From positions 1 through 64,000 of the forward strand of contig NZ_QOHO01000032.1 in NCBI RefSeq assembly GCF_003432035.1: 64,000 bases of DNA, read 5' to 3'. The DNA is from Lacrimispora amygdalina (GTDB lineage Bacteria; Bacillota; Clostridia; Lachnospirales; Lachnospiraceae). A program made the translations under genes and the position numbers. The notes below the pieces were generated by a model that searched no databases, was not told where the DNA came from, and worked only from the letters and a program-made list of their open reading frames with translations. The number at the start of each line of letters is the position of its first letter. The stretch's first letter is position 1. Positions 51,250 to 60,762 of the stretch are shown piece by piece.

Positions 51250-52272
51250 TTATTGTATCCATAAGCCTGATTCATTAACCTTATAATTTCCATCTACCGT
51301 TGTATTCGTAGCCAGGCTTCCATCTCCGTTGAGATAATACCATTTGCCCGGTGTCGGCTGAATCCATCCGATCGCCATATCTCCGTCGGTATTAAAGTAG
51401 TACCATATTCCATTGAGTTCCTGCCAGCCGGTCTTCATTATAGCTTCTGCGTCCATATAGTACCATTTCTCATCAACCTTCTGCCAGCCGGTTACAGCAT
51501 AGCCATCCTGCTTAAAATAATACCATTTACCGCTGATCATCTTCCAGCCGCCAGTCACATAGTTGCCGTCTTCTCCGCGGTACTTCTTACCTTCCTGGTA
51601 AGTTGCCCATACACCTAACGTCTCGCCCAGTTCCTGAACTACAGAATCATCAGAAGTAGTGATATCTCCTTCTTTTAAATAATCCTCTTCCGATGAATCC
51701 TTTAAGATGGCTTTCACTGTGTAGAAGTATTTATAACCACTGCTCATATAAGGAAGAAGATCTACTGATGTGGAAGATGTGGTCAGGCTTTTAATCCAGA
51801 TACCGCCTTCCTGATACAGGACTACCTGATATCTGGAAGCGAACGGCACCTTCTTCCAGGAGGCTTTGGTTTTTGCAGCATCGCTCCAGCCTGCCTTTTC
51901 CGGGCATTCCAGTTTTGCAACCGGAACATAAGAGAAGGTGATGACAGTCTCCCCGTCTTCACTGTTTACAGAAAGCAGATTTGCACCTTTCACGGTGCAA
52001 TCCGATCTCTCATAAGAACCGGATACCCGAATGGTCCCCTTTACCTTCTTTCCAGGCTCCCATTGATCCTCTTTCTTGCTCCAGTCGGGGCTTTCTTCCG
52101 AATAATTCACTTTTACAGTGGGAACATTAATTCCCTCCGTCCAGGAACTCTTACTGCCATTCTCCACGTAGATCCTTAAGCTGCCTGACGCTGATGCTGT
52201 TATTCCGGTTCCAAGAATCATGATCATGCATAAAAGCAGAAACCATATTCCTTTCCCTTTTCTCCAATTCAT
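51250..52272 (-). CDS. Secreted protein with cell-wall-binding (CW) repeats, B
   Basis: Exported protein of 340 aa. A signal peptide is visible (FLLLCMIMILGTGITASASG). The first half has a beta-rich domain and a fibronectin-like stretch (WKKVPFASRYQVVLYQEGGI). Residues about 215-340 contain five choline/glucan-binding-type repeats of the pattern GW-x-x-WYY (GGWKMISGKWYYFKQDGYAV, TGWQKVDEKWYYMD). It shares this architecture with the upstream gene and follows it by 22 bp. It probably anchors to teichoic acid or glycan at the surface; no enzymatic domain is seen. Confidence 0.83.
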   Translation of the reverse strand: MNWRKGKGIWFLLLCMIMILGTGITASASGSLRIYVENGSKSSWTEGINVPTVKVNYSEESPDWSKKEDQWEPGKKVKGTIRVSGSYERSDCTVKGANLLSVNSEDGETVITFSYVPVAKLECPEKAGWSDAAKTKASWKKVPFASRYQVVLYQEGGIWIKSLTTSSTSVDLLPYMSSGYKYFYTVKAILKDSSEEDYLKEGDITTSDDSVVQELGETLGVWATYQEGKKYRGEDGNYVTGGWKMISGKWYYFKQDGYAVTGWQKVDEKWYYMDAEAIMKTGWQELNGIWYYFNTDGDMAIGWIQPTPGKWYYLNGDGSLATNTTVDGNYKVNESGLWIQ

Positions 52273-52294
52273 CAATATCTACTTCCTTTCTTCC

Positions 52295-53524
52295 CTACTT
52301 TCTCCAGATTCCCTCTCCATCTATTGCAAAACCGCTGATATTGGTGTTCACAGCCTTTGAGCCCTCACCTGGATAAAAATAGAACCAATTGCCATCGATC
52401 TGCTTCCAGCCTTCCTGCATGACGCCCTTGGAATCAGCATAATACCACTTGTTGTTGTAGGAAATCCAGCCAGTTATCAGTGCACCCTCAACTCCGTTTG
52501 TAGTGGAAGGATTTAAATAGTACCATTTGTTATCAGATTTGTACCATCCCGTAAGCATGGCTCCGTCACTGTTAAAGTAATAAGTTTTGTCACCCTTTTG
52601 CTGCCAGCCGGTCAGCATCACTCCATTACCATCAAAAAGATACCATATGTTATTGATTTTAGACCAGTTATTCTTTAAATAGGTTCCATCTGGATAGCGG
52701 TAACTCCAGGAGTTACCATTCTTGATCCAGCCTACTGCTCCGGTGGATGCCGTCCCGCTGTCCTGTCCGCTGCCGTCTGATACCTTTTCCTGAGGTACAT
52801 ATACCTCACCGGATTCAGTCCAGTCACTGTTCTTTCCGTATTTATCTTCAGTGCTACTATATGGCACTGTGCGTACTTTAAAACTGTAGGTGCCTGCTTT
52901 GGTCATATAGGGATAAAAATTATAAGAAGTTGCTTTCAGTTTCTCTACCTTCTTAATAAGGGAGCTTCCGCGGTATAAATATACATCATAAGCACCGGAG
53001 CCGTTATCTGGTTCACTCCATCTGGCATTGCCAAAACCAGAATCCTTCCAGTCAGCATCTTCCGGAGAATCATAGGTTCCCTTGATCGGTTTAAAGGTAA
53101 ATGTTACATATAATGTATCTGTACCAGAACGGTTTGAGGAAACATAGGTGCCCCCCTTGATCGTAATATTGCTCGACTGATAGCCGCCTTTAAATGCATA
53201 TTCATCAGCATCCGTAGCATGCAGCGTAACCTTCATCTTCGGTTCAGATCCAATTTTCATTTCCTTGCTGTCAGATGTAATCCAGTCCAAGTCTGACACT
53301 TCATATCTGTTATTGTTGGTGTAAACATAATTGCCGCTTTCCGATGTGGTTGAAAAAGAAGTTTCAGAAGGCAGAGTGTCTCCATTGGAAATCTCTTCCA
53401 ACCCTACGTTAATCGTTACAGACGTTATGGTTTTTACGGTAGCTGCCATTGTCGCAAACGGTATGCTTGCCGTCAATACCCCCAATGCAGAGACGAAAGT
53501 CACCAGTCTCTTTAAACGCTTCAT
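52295..53524 (-). CDS. Secreted protein with cell-wall-binding (CW) repeats, A
   Basis: Exported protein of 409 aa. A signal peptide begins MKRLKRLVTFVSALGVLTAS and ends near ATMAA. The first 240 residues carry a beta-rich domain like that of protein B and a stretch WSEPDNGSGAYDVYLYRGSS of fibronectin-like type. A short Gly/Ser linker (SDGSGQDSGTAST) leads to six CW-type repeats (IWYLFDGNGVMLTGWQQKGD, KTYYFNSDGAMLTGW). It is the first gene of the two-gene unit. The function is unknown; adhesion or wall assembly is possible. Confidence 0.83.
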   Translation of the reverse strand: MKRLKRLVTFVSALGVLTASIPFATMAATVKTITSVTINVGLEEISNGDTLPSETSFSTTSESGNYVYTNNNRYEVSDLDWITSDSKEMKIGSEPKMKVTLHATDADEYAFKGGYQSSNITIKGGTYVSSNRSGTDTLYVTFTFKPIKGTYDSPEDADWKDSGFGNARWSEPDNGSGAYDVYLYRGSSLIKKVEKLKATSYNFYPYMTKAGTYSFKVRTVPYSSTEDKYGKNSDWTESGEVYVPQEKVSDGSGQDSGTASTGAVGWIKNGNSWSYRYPDGTYLKNNWSKINNIWYLFDGNGVMLTGWQQKGDKTYYFNSDGAMLTGWYKSDNKWYYLNPSTTNGVEGALITGWISYNNKWYYADSKGVMQEGWKQIDGNWFYFYPGEGSKAVNTNISGFAIDGEGIWRK

Positions 53525-53590
53525 ACTTAATACCTCCCGATTTTATTTTAGCGCATTTTTACAATAGAACCATAATATTCTACAATTTAC

Positions 53591-53620
53591 ATTATAGCCC
53601 TGAAAGTAATTGTCCGTCAA
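53591..53620 (-). promoter_or_regulatory. Promoter of the cell-wall-binding protein operon
   Basis: TTGACG (53615-53620) and TATAAT (53591-53596), 18-bp spacing, about 67 bp before the first gene. Confidence 0.75.
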
Positions 53621-53670
53621 CTTACGATATTCTTTCTTTATTCTTGCGTTTCTTAACTGATGGGAGATAT

Positions 53671-53711
53671 AAAAAACCCGATAAGGAATCGCTTCCATAC
53701 CGGGATTTAAA
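53671..53711 (-). terminator. Terminator after rplQ
   Basis: On the minus strand CCCGGTATGG and CTTATCGGG form a hairpin around a second small stem (GGAAGCGATTCC), followed by six T. It ends the rpmJ-rplQ operon and separates it from the inserted secreted-protein genes. Confidence 0.85.
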
Positions 53712-53717
53712 TATTAA

Positions 53718-54254
53718 TTATACAAGCTCAAGAACTACTTCCATCGCTGCATCACCTTTACGCTGGCCGATCTTAACGATACGTGTGTAACCACCGTTAC
53801 GGGATACATACTTTGGTGCAACCTCATCAAACAGCTTCTTTGGAAGATCAACAGACTTTGTATTCTTCTTTCTTCCTGCAGCTTCAGACGGAACTTCTGT
53901 TACATCGTAAAGGACCTTTAACATCTGTCTTCTTGCATGAAGTCTGGAAGGAAGATCTTTCTTGATCTCTTTTTCCACTTCATCATAAACAGTTACTTTC
54001 TTGCCGTTTACAACATCTTTTACTCTCTTGCCGTCTTTATCTTTACGTGCAACCTTAGCTGTGACTTTAACAGTCTCGAAGTTATCTTTCTCCTTAACTG
54101 CCAGAGCGATCAGACCTTCTGCAACTTTGCGGATTTCTTTTGCTCTTGCTTCTGTTGTCACGATCTTGCCATTATAGATTAATGCAGTTACCTGGCTTCT
54201 GATTAACGCTTTTCTCTGACTGGAAGTTTTTCCCAGTTTTCTATATCCTGCCAT
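53718..54254 (-). CDS. rplQ: 50S ribosomal protein bL17, long form
   Basis: Protein of 178 aa. MAGYRKLGKTSSQRKALIRS, ATEARAKEIRKVAE-type sequence, and the C-terminal NGGYTRIVKIGQRKGDAAME identify it. Usual bL17 has about 115-130 aa; here about 50 extra residues rich in Lys/Asp (KVARKDKDGKRVKDVVNGKK) lie in the middle. GGAGGAA precedes ATG 54254. Last gene of the alpha-type operon. Confidence 0.95.
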   Translation of the reverse strand: MAGYRKLGKTSSQRKALIRSQVTALIYNGKIVTTEARAKEIRKVAEGLIALAVKEKDNFETVKVTAKVARKDKDGKRVKDVVNGKKVTVYDEVEKEIKKDLPSRLHARRQMLKVLYDVTEVPSEAAGRKKNTKSVDLPKKLFDEVAPKYVSRNGGYTRIVKIGQRKGDAAMEVVLELV

Positions 54255-54351
54255 CTCAATATTCCTCCATTTGTGGAACACGGATACATGCTTCTTCGGT
54301 CTTACTGTATCAGTGCTTAATCTCCATAAATCAACTGCTTAAGCGAATCAA

Positions 54352-55320
54352 TTATGCATTGGTATCATCGCTTGGATTCAGCTGTAAGCCTAATTCCTTC
54401 AACTTTGCCAGCACTTCTTCTAAAGACTTGCGGCCTAAGTTTCGAACCTTCATCATATCCTCAGAAGTTCTGTTGCACAGTTCTTCTACCGTATTGATTC
54501 CGGCTCTCTTGAGACAATTATAAGAACGGACAGAAAGCTCCAGTTCATCAATGTTCATCTCCAGAACTTTTTCCTTCTCATTGTCTTCCTTCTCCACCAT
54601 AACTTCTGCAGTCTTGGCGTTCTCAGATAAATCAATGAATAAGTTCAAATGCTCACTCAGTACCTTTGCAGCCAGACTGACTGCTTCATCCGGTGCCAGA
54701 GTTCCATTTGTAAATACATCTAATGTCAGCTTATCATAATCGGTAACCTGACCTACTCGGGTGTTTTCTACCGTCATGTTGACGCGCTCTACTGGTGTAT
54801 AAATAGAATCAACAGCAATCACACCTATCGGTAAATCTTCACTCTTATTCTTGTCTGCACTCACATAACCACGGCCCTTTGTAATAGTAAGTTCCATATA
54901 GAACTTGCTGTCTGTGCCGCCGCTAAGCGTAGCGATAACCTGATCCGGGTTCATGATCTCAATATCGGGATCAGCCTGGATATCAGCAGCAGTTACAACA
55001 CCTTCGCCTTCAAACTCAATGTATGCAACCTTTGCCTCGTTGGTATCGCTGTTGTTTTTAATAGATAAGCTCTTGATGTTCATAATGATCTCAGTCACAT
55101 CTTCCTTAACTCCAGGAATAGAACTGAATTCATGCAAAACGCCGTCGATTTTTACCTGACTGACTGCAGCGCCCGGTAAGGAAGAAAGCATGATTCTTCT
55201 TAAGGAATTACCTAAAGTCGTGCCATAACCTCTTTCAAGCGGTTCAACTACAAACTTGCCATATTTTTTGTCTTCTGAGATTTCAGCAATCTCAATGTTT
55301 GGTTTTTCAAAATCGAACAC
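54352..55320 (-). CDS. rpoA: RNA polymerase alpha subunit
   Basis: Protein of 322 aa. The N-terminal domain dimerises ([40 protein letters not shown]) and the C-terminal domain contacts DNA and activators ([35 protein letters not shown]). The start is GTG 55320, 6 nt after AAAGGAGGGG; an in-frame ATG further upstream lies in the intergenic hairpin region. Part of the rpmJ-rplQ operon. Confidence 0.96.
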   Translation of the reverse strand: MFDFEKPNIEIAEISEDKKYGKFVVEPLERGYGTTLGNSLRRIMLSSLPGAAVSQVKIDGVLHEFSSIPGVKEDVTEIIMNIKSLSIKNNSDTNEAKVAYIEFEGEGVVTAADIQADPDIEIMNPDQVIATLSGGTDSKFYMELTITKGRGYVSADKNKSEDLPIGVIAVDSIYTPVERVNMTVENTRVGQVTDYDKLTLDVFTNGTLAPDEAVSLAAKVLSEHLNLFIDLSENAKTAEVMVEKEDNEKEKVLEMNIDELELSVRSYNCLKRAGINTVEELCNRTSEDMMKVRNLGRKSLEEVLAKLKELGLQLNPSDDTNA

Positions 55321-55428
55321 TAATAGCCCCTCCTTTTGGGTATTTTGTATCGAGGGTCTTATACTCAAACCTTGCCCGGAAGCATAACGCCCCCGGGCGA
55401 AAGCCAGCTTCTATCAACAGACTTTCAA

Positions 55429-56022
55429 TTATTTGGAGTACAACTCGACGATAAGCATTTCATTCACTGGAACATCAATCTCATCTCTTGTTGGTAACTC
55501 TTTAACAGTACCACGTAAATTCTCATGGTCAACATCAAGCCATGCCGGAACCATACGGCCAGCCGTTGTTTCCTGAACACTTTTGAATCTTGCATTGGTT
55601 TTGCATTTTTCTTTTACTTCGATCACATCTCCAACCTTTACGATGAAGGAAGGAATGTTTACGCATTTGCCATTAACAAGAATGCTCTTGTGGTCAACCA
55701 TCTGTCTGGTCTCTCTTCTTGTTCTTCCGAATCCCATACGGAATACTACGTTGTCAAGTCTTCTCTCAAGAAGAATCATAAGGTTTTCACCAACCATACC
55801 ATTCATTCTTTCAGCCTTGGCATAATAGTTACGGAAAGGTTTCTCAAGCACACCGTAGATGAATTTAGCTTTCTGCTTTTCTCTCAGCTGAATGCCGTAC
55901 TCACTCATCTTTCTGTTTGCTCTTTTTAATTCTCTCTTTGATTTTTTATCTATTCCTAAATAGATTGGATCAAGACCAAGGGATCTACATCTTTTAAGAA
56001 CAGGAACTCTATCAACTGCCAC
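55429..56022 (-). CDS. rpsD: 30S ribosomal protein uS4
   Basis: Protein of 197 aa that nucleates 30S assembly. MAVDRVPVLKRCRSLGLDPI and an S4 RNA-binding domain (RLDNVVFRMGFGRTRRETRQ, MVDHKSILVNGKCVNIPSF) identify it. The N terminus lacks the four-Cys zinc site of some S4 proteins. It ends with NEMLIVELYSK. A GC-rich hairpin lies between it and rpoA. Confidence 0.97.
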   Translation of the reverse strand: MAVDRVPVLKRCRSLGLDPIYLGIDKKSKRELKRANRKMSEYGIQLREKQKAKFIYGVLEKPFRNYYAKAERMNGMVGENLMILLERRLDNVVFRMGFGRTRRETRQMVDHKSILVNGKCVNIPSFIVKVGDVIEVKEKCKTNARFKSVQETTAGRMVPAWLDVDHENLRGTVKELPTRDEIDVPVNEMLIVELYSK

Positions 56023-56038
56023 TGTAATTACCTCCTAA

Positions 56039-56440
56039 TTAGACTCTTCTACGTTTTGGTGGACGACATCCGTTATGTGGTACAGGAGTTACATCCTTGA
56101 TGCTGGTTACTTCTAAACCGCATGCCTGAAGTGCACGAATAGCTGCTTCACGGCCTGAACCAGGACCTTTAACCATAACGTCTACTGATTTTAAACCATG
56201 TACAAGAGCTGCTTTAGTAGCAGTTTCTGCCGCCATCTGAGCTGCATATGGAGTAGATTTCCTTGAACCTCTAAATCCCAGACCACCAGCACTTGCCCAG
56301 GATAATGCATTACCCTGTGTATCTGTTAATGTCACAATTGTGTTATTAAAAGATGACTGGATATGTGCTTGTCCGCGTTCAACGTTTTTCTTTACGCGCT
56401 TTTTTGTCACTTTTTTAGTAGTGGACACTTTTTTAGCCAT
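56039..56440 (-). CDS. rpsK: 30S ribosomal protein uS11
   Basis: Protein of 133 aa. [20 protein letters not shown] and [20 protein letters not shown], then [18 protein letters not shown], are diagnostic. The N terminus is Lys-rich. A 130-bp gap with a CCCTGC/GCAGGG hairpin separates it from rpsM. Confidence 0.97.
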   Translation of the reverse strand: MAKKVSTTKKVTKKRVKKNVERGQAHIQSSFNNTIVTLTDTQGNALSWASAGGLGFRGSRKSTPYAAQMAAETATKAALVHGLKSVDVMVKGPGSGREAAIRALQACGLEVTSIKDVTPVPHNGCRPPKRRRV

Positions 56441-56570
56441 TTTAAACTAACCTACTTTCTTTATAGTTGCTCCGCCCTGCCCGCAGCCGCGTAACGCAGG
56501 GTACGAAATCTGAATCCTGTTATTCCTGTTTTTAAAACATGTAACGTGATTCGCTGTTAAATTTAGTATC

Positions 56571-56939
56571 TTACTTTTTCTTGTTTGCTACAGTCTTTCT
56601 TGGACCCTTACGAGTTCTTGCGTTAGTCTTAGTTTTCTGACCACGAACCGGAAGACTCTTTCTATGACGGATTCCGCGATAGCAGCCGATTTCCTGAAGT
56701 CTCTTGATGTTCATAGCGATTTCTCTACGTAAATCACCTTCTACAGTCTGAGATTCCGTAATCACTTCTGCAATTCTCTTTACTTCGTCATCGGTTAAGT
56801 CCTTAACACGAGTGTCAGGATTAACGCCAGCAGTTGTAAGAATGCGGTTTGAACTGGTTCTACCAATACCGTAGATGTAAGTTAAACCGATCTCAACACG
56901 TTTTTCTCTTGGTAAATCAACACCTGAAATACGAGCCAT
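56571..56939 (-). CDS. rpsM: 30S ribosomal protein uS13
   Basis: Protein of 122 aa. [20 protein letters not shown] and [13 protein letters not shown] are followed by the C-terminal [17 protein letters not shown] tail that reaches the P site. GGAGG precedes the ATG. Confidence 0.97.
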   Translation of the reverse strand: MARISGVDLPREKRVEIGLTYIYGIGRTSSNRILTTAGVNPDTRVKDLTDDEVKRIAEVITESQTVEGDLRREIAMNIKRLQEIGCYRGIRHRKSLPVRGQKTKTNARTRKGPRKTVANKKK

Positions 56940-56966
56940 GTGTGTAGTACACCTCCATTAATTATT

Positions 56967-57080
56967 TTAACCTTGTCTCTGCTTATGCTTAGGATTTTCA
57001 CAGATTACTCTGATACTGCCTTTTCTTTTGATGATTTTGCATTTTTCGCAAATCGGCTTGACTGATGATCTAACCTTCAC
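56967..57080 (-). CDS. rpmJ: 50S ribosomal protein bL36
   Basis: Protein of 37 aa with a GTG start after AAGGAGA. It reads [20 protein letters not shown] and then [17 protein letters not shown]. The CxxC, a later Cys and a His form the zinc site of the C+ form. First gene of the rpmJ-rpsM-rpsK-rpsD-rpoA-rplQ operon. Confidence 0.97.
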   Translation of the reverse strand: MKVRSSVKPICEKCKIIKRKGSIRVICENPKHKQRQG

Positions 57081-57118
57081 AGCAATTCTCCTTTCCGTTA
57101 TGCGCCCTTTCGCATGAA

Positions 57119-57151
57119 ACACTTCGCGTCCGTCATAAGACGCTTATGTGC
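57119..57151 (-). ncRNA. Recurrent hairpin in the rpmJ leader
   Basis: On the minus strand GCACATAAGCGTC, a loop, then GACGCGAAGTG. GCGTC/GACGC is the upper stem and CAC/GTG the lower stem, with a purine-rich internal loop between. The same arrangement occurs at 62947-62980. Probably a ribosomal-protein-binding site, by inference. Confidence 0.55.
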
Positions 57152-57316
57152 AAAGATAATCCCTCCGCACCTGATTTCTTCTTATATAAATCCGGCGGCA
57201 AAGGAGTCTCCTTCCAAAAGAGCTTTCTGAGTATACCCGCAGTGTGTTTTTATCTTAAAACCAGTGCTGCCCTCATGGGCATAATACACCCAGTATTTCA
57301 ACAAAGTCGCTATAGC

Positions 57317-57345
57317 ATTATAACACTGTTTGTTTTAAAATGCAA
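57317..57345 (-). promoter_or_regulatory. Promoter of the rpmJ-rplQ operon
   Basis: TTGCAT (57340-57345) and TATAAT (57317-57322), 17-bp spacing, with TGT just before the -10 (extended type). The leader to rpmJ is about 230 nt. The rest of 57081-57425 holds a CGCGTTCC/GGAACGCG hairpin near 57390-57412 and no supported gene. Confidence 0.85.
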
Positions 57346-57425
57346 GCGCTTTTTCCTATATATTTATTAACCCTTTGCCCTGGTGTGTCGCGTTCCTGAT
57401 GTGGAACGCGCCGGACCCGGACGCT

Positions 57426-57644
57426 TTATTTATCTCGCCAGATGATTCTTCCCTTGCTTAAATCATAAGGGGACATCTCAATGGTCACCTTATCACCTGG
57501 TAAAATACGAATGTAGTTCATGCGAAGTTTTCCGCTTATGTGAGCTAATACCTGATGCCCGTTTTCCAGTTCAACCTGGAACATGGCATTGGGAAGCTTC
57601 TCCACAACGGTGCCTTCAATTTCAATAACATCTGCTTTTGACAT
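57426..57644 (-). CDS. infA: Translation initiation factor IF-1
   Basis: OB-fold protein of 72 aa that blocks the A site during initiation. [40 protein letters not shown] and [14 protein letters not shown] cover the whole family pattern. It follows the KOW-domain gene by 5 bp. Confidence 0.97.
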   Translation of the reverse strand: MSKADVIEIEGTVVEKLPNAMFQVELENGHQVLAHISGKLRMNYIRILPGDKVTIEMSPYDLSKGRIIWRDK

Positions 57645-57649
57645 AAAGC

Positions 57650-57931
57650 TTACCTCCTAACAACCTGATCTTCTCTTTTGAAACATCGGATGAAATGTTT
57701 GATCTCTTCATCAGTGACATTTTTATTTTCCCGGATTTTATTTCCCGGTGACTGTTTCTCCCACAACAGGGGGATTACATGCTTTTTCTTTTTTTTCTTG
57801 GGGCAGTCAAGACGTCTTATTTTTCCGTCCACCAGATATATATATTCGCCTTCCTCACGCAATATGAAGAAATATTCTCCCTTGTCGTGTCCTGCCGTGG
57901 ATTTTACGAATAAACCGGCGTATTCATTCAT
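57650..57931 (-). CDS. KOW-domain RNA-binding protein (L14e-like)
   Basis: Protein of 93 aa. The N terminus [20 protein letters not shown] carries a KOW-type loop as in L14e/L24, and [15 protein letters not shown] is strongly basic. Genes like this are common between map and infA in clostridia and are thought to bind rRNA or assist the ribosome; no function is proven. It begins 4 bp after the map stop. Confidence 0.82.
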   Translation of the reverse strand: MNEYAGLFVKSTAGHDKGEYFFILREEGEYIYLVDGKIRRLDCPKKKKKKHVIPLLWEKQSPGNKIRENKNVTDEEIKHFIRCFKREDQVVRR

Positions 57932-57935
57932 CGGC

Positions 57936-58706
57936 CTATTCCCCGCAGACAGCGGAAACCAGACTTAATATCTCCGGCTCACCTTCTGTGATCAGAACCG
58001 TATTCTCATAATGAGCGGAAAGTTTTCCGTCCTCTGTTACAACGGTCCAGTCATCATCAAGCCAGACCACTTCCAGTGTCCCCTGGTTTATCATGGGTTC
58101 GATGGCCAGTGTCATGCCAGGTCTTAACTTAATTCCCCGTCTTCTTGTGGAAAAATTCGGTATTTCAGGATCTTCATGCAGATGAGTACCGATTCCGTGG
58201 CCTACTAAATCCCGGACAACTCCATACCCGAACTTTTCTGCATATTTCTGGATTGCCGCAGATATTTCACCTAAATGATTGCCAGATTTTGCATATTTAA
58301 TCCCTTCGAAGAAACATTGTTTTGTCACTTCCATGAGTTGTCCCGCTTCAGGAGTGATCTCTCCGATCCCGTAAGTTCTTGCTGCGTCAGAATGATAGCC
58401 TTTATAAATCACTCCTGCATCAAGGCTCACAATATCTCCTTCTCTCAGTACGCGCTTCTTATCCGGAATACCGTGAACCACCTCATCATTGACTGATACG
58501 CAGATGGAAGCAGGATATCCGTTATAATTTAAGAAAGAAGGCGTACAGCCATAGCTTCTTATGATCTCTTCACCCAGATGGTCAATATCCCAGGTTGTCA
58601 TTCCTGGCTTCAAGGCCTTCTTCAGTTCTTCATGAGTGATGCAAAGAATTCTTCCAGCCTCTCTCATAAGTTCTATTTCTCTTGCAGATTTAATCGTAAC
58701 TGACAT
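57936..58706 (-). CDS. map: Methionine aminopeptidase, type I
   Basis: Two-metal peptidase of 256 aa that removes the initiator Met. Metal ligands are in VSLDAGVIYKGYHSDAARTY (two Asp), GHGIGTHLHEDPEIPNF (His), MTLAIEPMINQG (Glu) and the final Glu in AHYENTVLIT. No N-terminal zinc finger or SEC-C tail. Overlap-free, 3 bp after adk. Confidence 0.96.
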   Translation of the reverse strand: MSVTIKSAREIELMREAGRILCITHEELKKALKPGMTTWDIDHLGEEIIRSYGCTPSFLNYNGYPASICVSVNDEVVHGIPDKKRVLREGDIVSLDAGVIYKGYHSDAARTYGIGEITPEAGQLMEVTKQCFFEGIKYAKSGNHLGEISAAIQKYAEKFGYGVVRDLVGHGIGTHLHEDPEIPNFSTRRRGIKLRPGMTLAIEPMINQGTLEVVWLDDDWTVVTEDGKLSAHYENTVLITEGEPEILSLVSAVCGE

Positions 58707-58709
58707 AAA

Positions 58710-59354
58710 CTATGCTCCTAGGATGTCAGTGATATCGGAGAACACTTTGTTTAATTCCTGTGTCCCGTCAACATTCACCAGCACGCCGGCTTCTTTATAA
58801 TAATCAATCAATGGTCTGGTCTGATCATGGTAAACCGCCAGACGTTTTTTTACAGTCTCCGGCTTATCATCATCTCTTAAGACAAGTTCTGAACCACAGA
58901 CATCGCACATTCCGGAAATCTTGCTTGGATTATATACAATGTGATATGTAGCTCCGCAGGATATACAGGCACGTCTTCCTGACATTCTGTTGATAATATT
59001 CTCGTCAGGAACGTCAACGTTTATCGCAAAGTCTATCTTCTGTCCCATTTCAGTAATGGCTTTCTGAAGGCTTTCTGCCTGGGGAATGGTTCTTGGAAAT
59101 CCGTCCAGTACGTAACCGTTTTTGCAGTCTTCCTGCTGTATACGGTCCATCAGCATACCGATGGTAAGTTCATCTGGTACAAGAGCTCCCTGATCCATAT
59201 ATTCCTTTGCTTTTCTTCCCAGCTGCGTTCCTTCTTTTATGTTGGAACGGAATATATCTCCGGTTGAAACATGAGGAATCTGATATTTCTCAGCAATTTT
59301 TTTAGCCTGGGTACCTTTGCCGGCACCAGGGGCACCTAACATGATGATTTTCAT
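58710..59354 (-). CDS. adk: Adenylate kinase, zinc-binding type
   Basis: Enzyme of 214 aa that interconverts ATP+AMP and 2 ADP. The P loop is [23 protein letters not shown]-site [11 protein letters not shown] follows. The LID domain carries a four-Cys zinc site (CISCGATYH and CDVCGSEL). ATG 59354 follows GGAGGG. The gene lies between secY and map as in most Firmicutes. Confidence 0.97.
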   Translation of the reverse strand: MKIIMLGAPGAGKGTQAKKIAEKYQIPHVSTGDIFRSNIKEGTQLGRKAKEYMDQGALVPDELTIGMLMDRIQQEDCKNGYVLDGFPRTIPQAESLQKAITEMGQKIDFAINVDVPDENIINRMSGRRACISCGATYHIVYNPSKISGMCDVCGSELVLRDDDKPETVKKRLAVYHDQTRPLIDYYKEAGVLVNVDGTQELNKVFSDITDILGA

Positions 59355-59438
59355 CAACAGTCCCTCCATTAATGTAAGGTTAAATAGCACAAATCCCAAG
59401 GAAAAACACGCCGCGGCGTGCCTCCCTTGGTCTGCTTT

Positions 59439-60761
59439 CTAATCGTTTAAAAATCCTTTATAGTAACGCACAAGCATCTGGGACTCAATCGTCTTTAATG
59501 TCTCCAGCACAACGCTGACAATAATAATCAGGGATGTACCGCCGAAGGAAAGACGGCTTACACTGAATAAACCGGAAACCATAATCGGAATGATACAGAC
59601 GATAGTCAGACCGCATGCTCCTATAAATACGATATAGTTTAAAATTGAATTAAGGTAATCACTGGTTGGCTTACCTGGGCGGATACCCGGGATAAAACCA
59701 CCGGACTTCTTCATATTATTTGCTACTTCAAGGGGATTAAATGTAATTGAAGTATAGAAATATGCAAATACGATGATAAGCGCGATATAAACCACAAGAC
59801 CAATGGAATCCAACGGTCTTTCCGGCTTAAACCAGTTGGAAGAACTGAGTGCGTTTAAAATATGTCCTGCAATGCCATCACGGTTGATCCTGGTTCCTAA
59901 AAACTGGGATATCACTACCGGGAACGACATGATGGAAGAAGCGAAAATAACCGGGATAACACCGGCGGTATTTACCTTCAGCGGAATGTTGGTAGCTTGT
60001 CCGCCTACCATCTTGCGTCCCTGCATTTTTTTGGAGTACTGCACGGGAATTCTTCTTTCACCATCCTGAAGGATGATAACAAATACAACGATTGCGATAA
60101 TCACTGCAATGATAATGATCGCTGCAACAGCAGCTACTGCAACAGATTTACCAGACATAAATCTGGTATAAAGTGTAGATGCATCGGAAGGGAAGCTGGA
60201 AATGATGTTAAACAAAAGGACAATGGAAATACCATTACCCACACCGTTTTCCGTAATCCGCTCGCCGATCCACATAAGGAGCGCACTACCTGCCGTCATG
60301 GTAACTACTGCAATGATAACGCTTAATACATTATATTCTTTTAACAGACCCTGGCCTCCGAATCCAATCGCCATAGCGACGGACTCGATTAAAGCCAGAG
60401 CTACTGTTACGTAGCGGGTGTATTCTGCAATCTTCTTTCTTCCATCTTCACCGTCCTGCTGCATTTCCTCAAGTTTGGGAATTGCAATGGTAAGGAGCTG
60501 CATGATAATGGAAGATGTGATGTAGGGGGTAATGCTCAGTGCAAATACGGACATGTTGGTAAAGGAACTTCCTGTCACTGCGTTAAAAAATCCGAACGCA
60601 TCGTTATTATTCTGAGCAAAAAAATCTTTGAAAAAGCTTGTTTCAACTCCTGGAATCGGCAGCTGTGAGCCAATTCTGGTAACCACCAGCATCAGGAACG
60701 TATAGATGAGTTTCTTTCTTACGTCCTTGATCTTGAATGCATTACGGAGTGTTTTTAACAT
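59439..60761 (-). CDS. secY: Preprotein translocase subunit SecY
   Basis: Ten-segment channel protein of 440 aa. TRIGSQLPIPGVETSFFKDF and ISPYITSS-type sequence (SITPYITSSIIMQLLTIAIP) are present, and the long loop EEMQQDGEDGRKKIAEYTRY plus IPGIRPGKPTSDYL are diagnostic. It forms the SecYEG channel. It follows rplO by 1 bp. Confidence 0.97.
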   Translation of the reverse strand: MLKTLRNAFKIKDVRKKLIYTFLMLVVTRIGSQLPIPGVETSFFKDFFAQNNNDAFGFFNAVTGSSFTNMSVFALSITPYITSSIIMQLLTIAIPKLEEMQQDGEDGRKKIAEYTRYVTVALALIESVAMAIGFGGQGLLKEYNVLSVIIAVVTMTAGSALLMWIGERITENGVGNGISIVLLFNIISSFPSDASTLYTRFMSGKSVAVAAVAAIIIIAVIIAIVVFVIILQDGERRIPVQYSKKMQGRKMVGGQATNIPLKVNTAGVIPVIFASSIMSFPVVISQFLGTRINRDGIAGHILNALSSSNWFKPERPLDSIGLVVYIALIIVFAYFYTSITFNPLEVANNMKKSGGFIPGIRPGKPTSDYLNSILNYIVFIGACGLTIVCIIPIMVSGLFSVSRLSFGGTSLIIIVSVVLETLKTIESQMLVRYYKGFLND

Positions 60762-60762
60762 A

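Noticed and set aside
57146-57370. Plus-strand 74-aa ORF in the rpmJ-infA gap
   Set aside because: It is antisense to the leader and promoter of the rpmJ operon and has no ribosome binding site or recognisable protein features.
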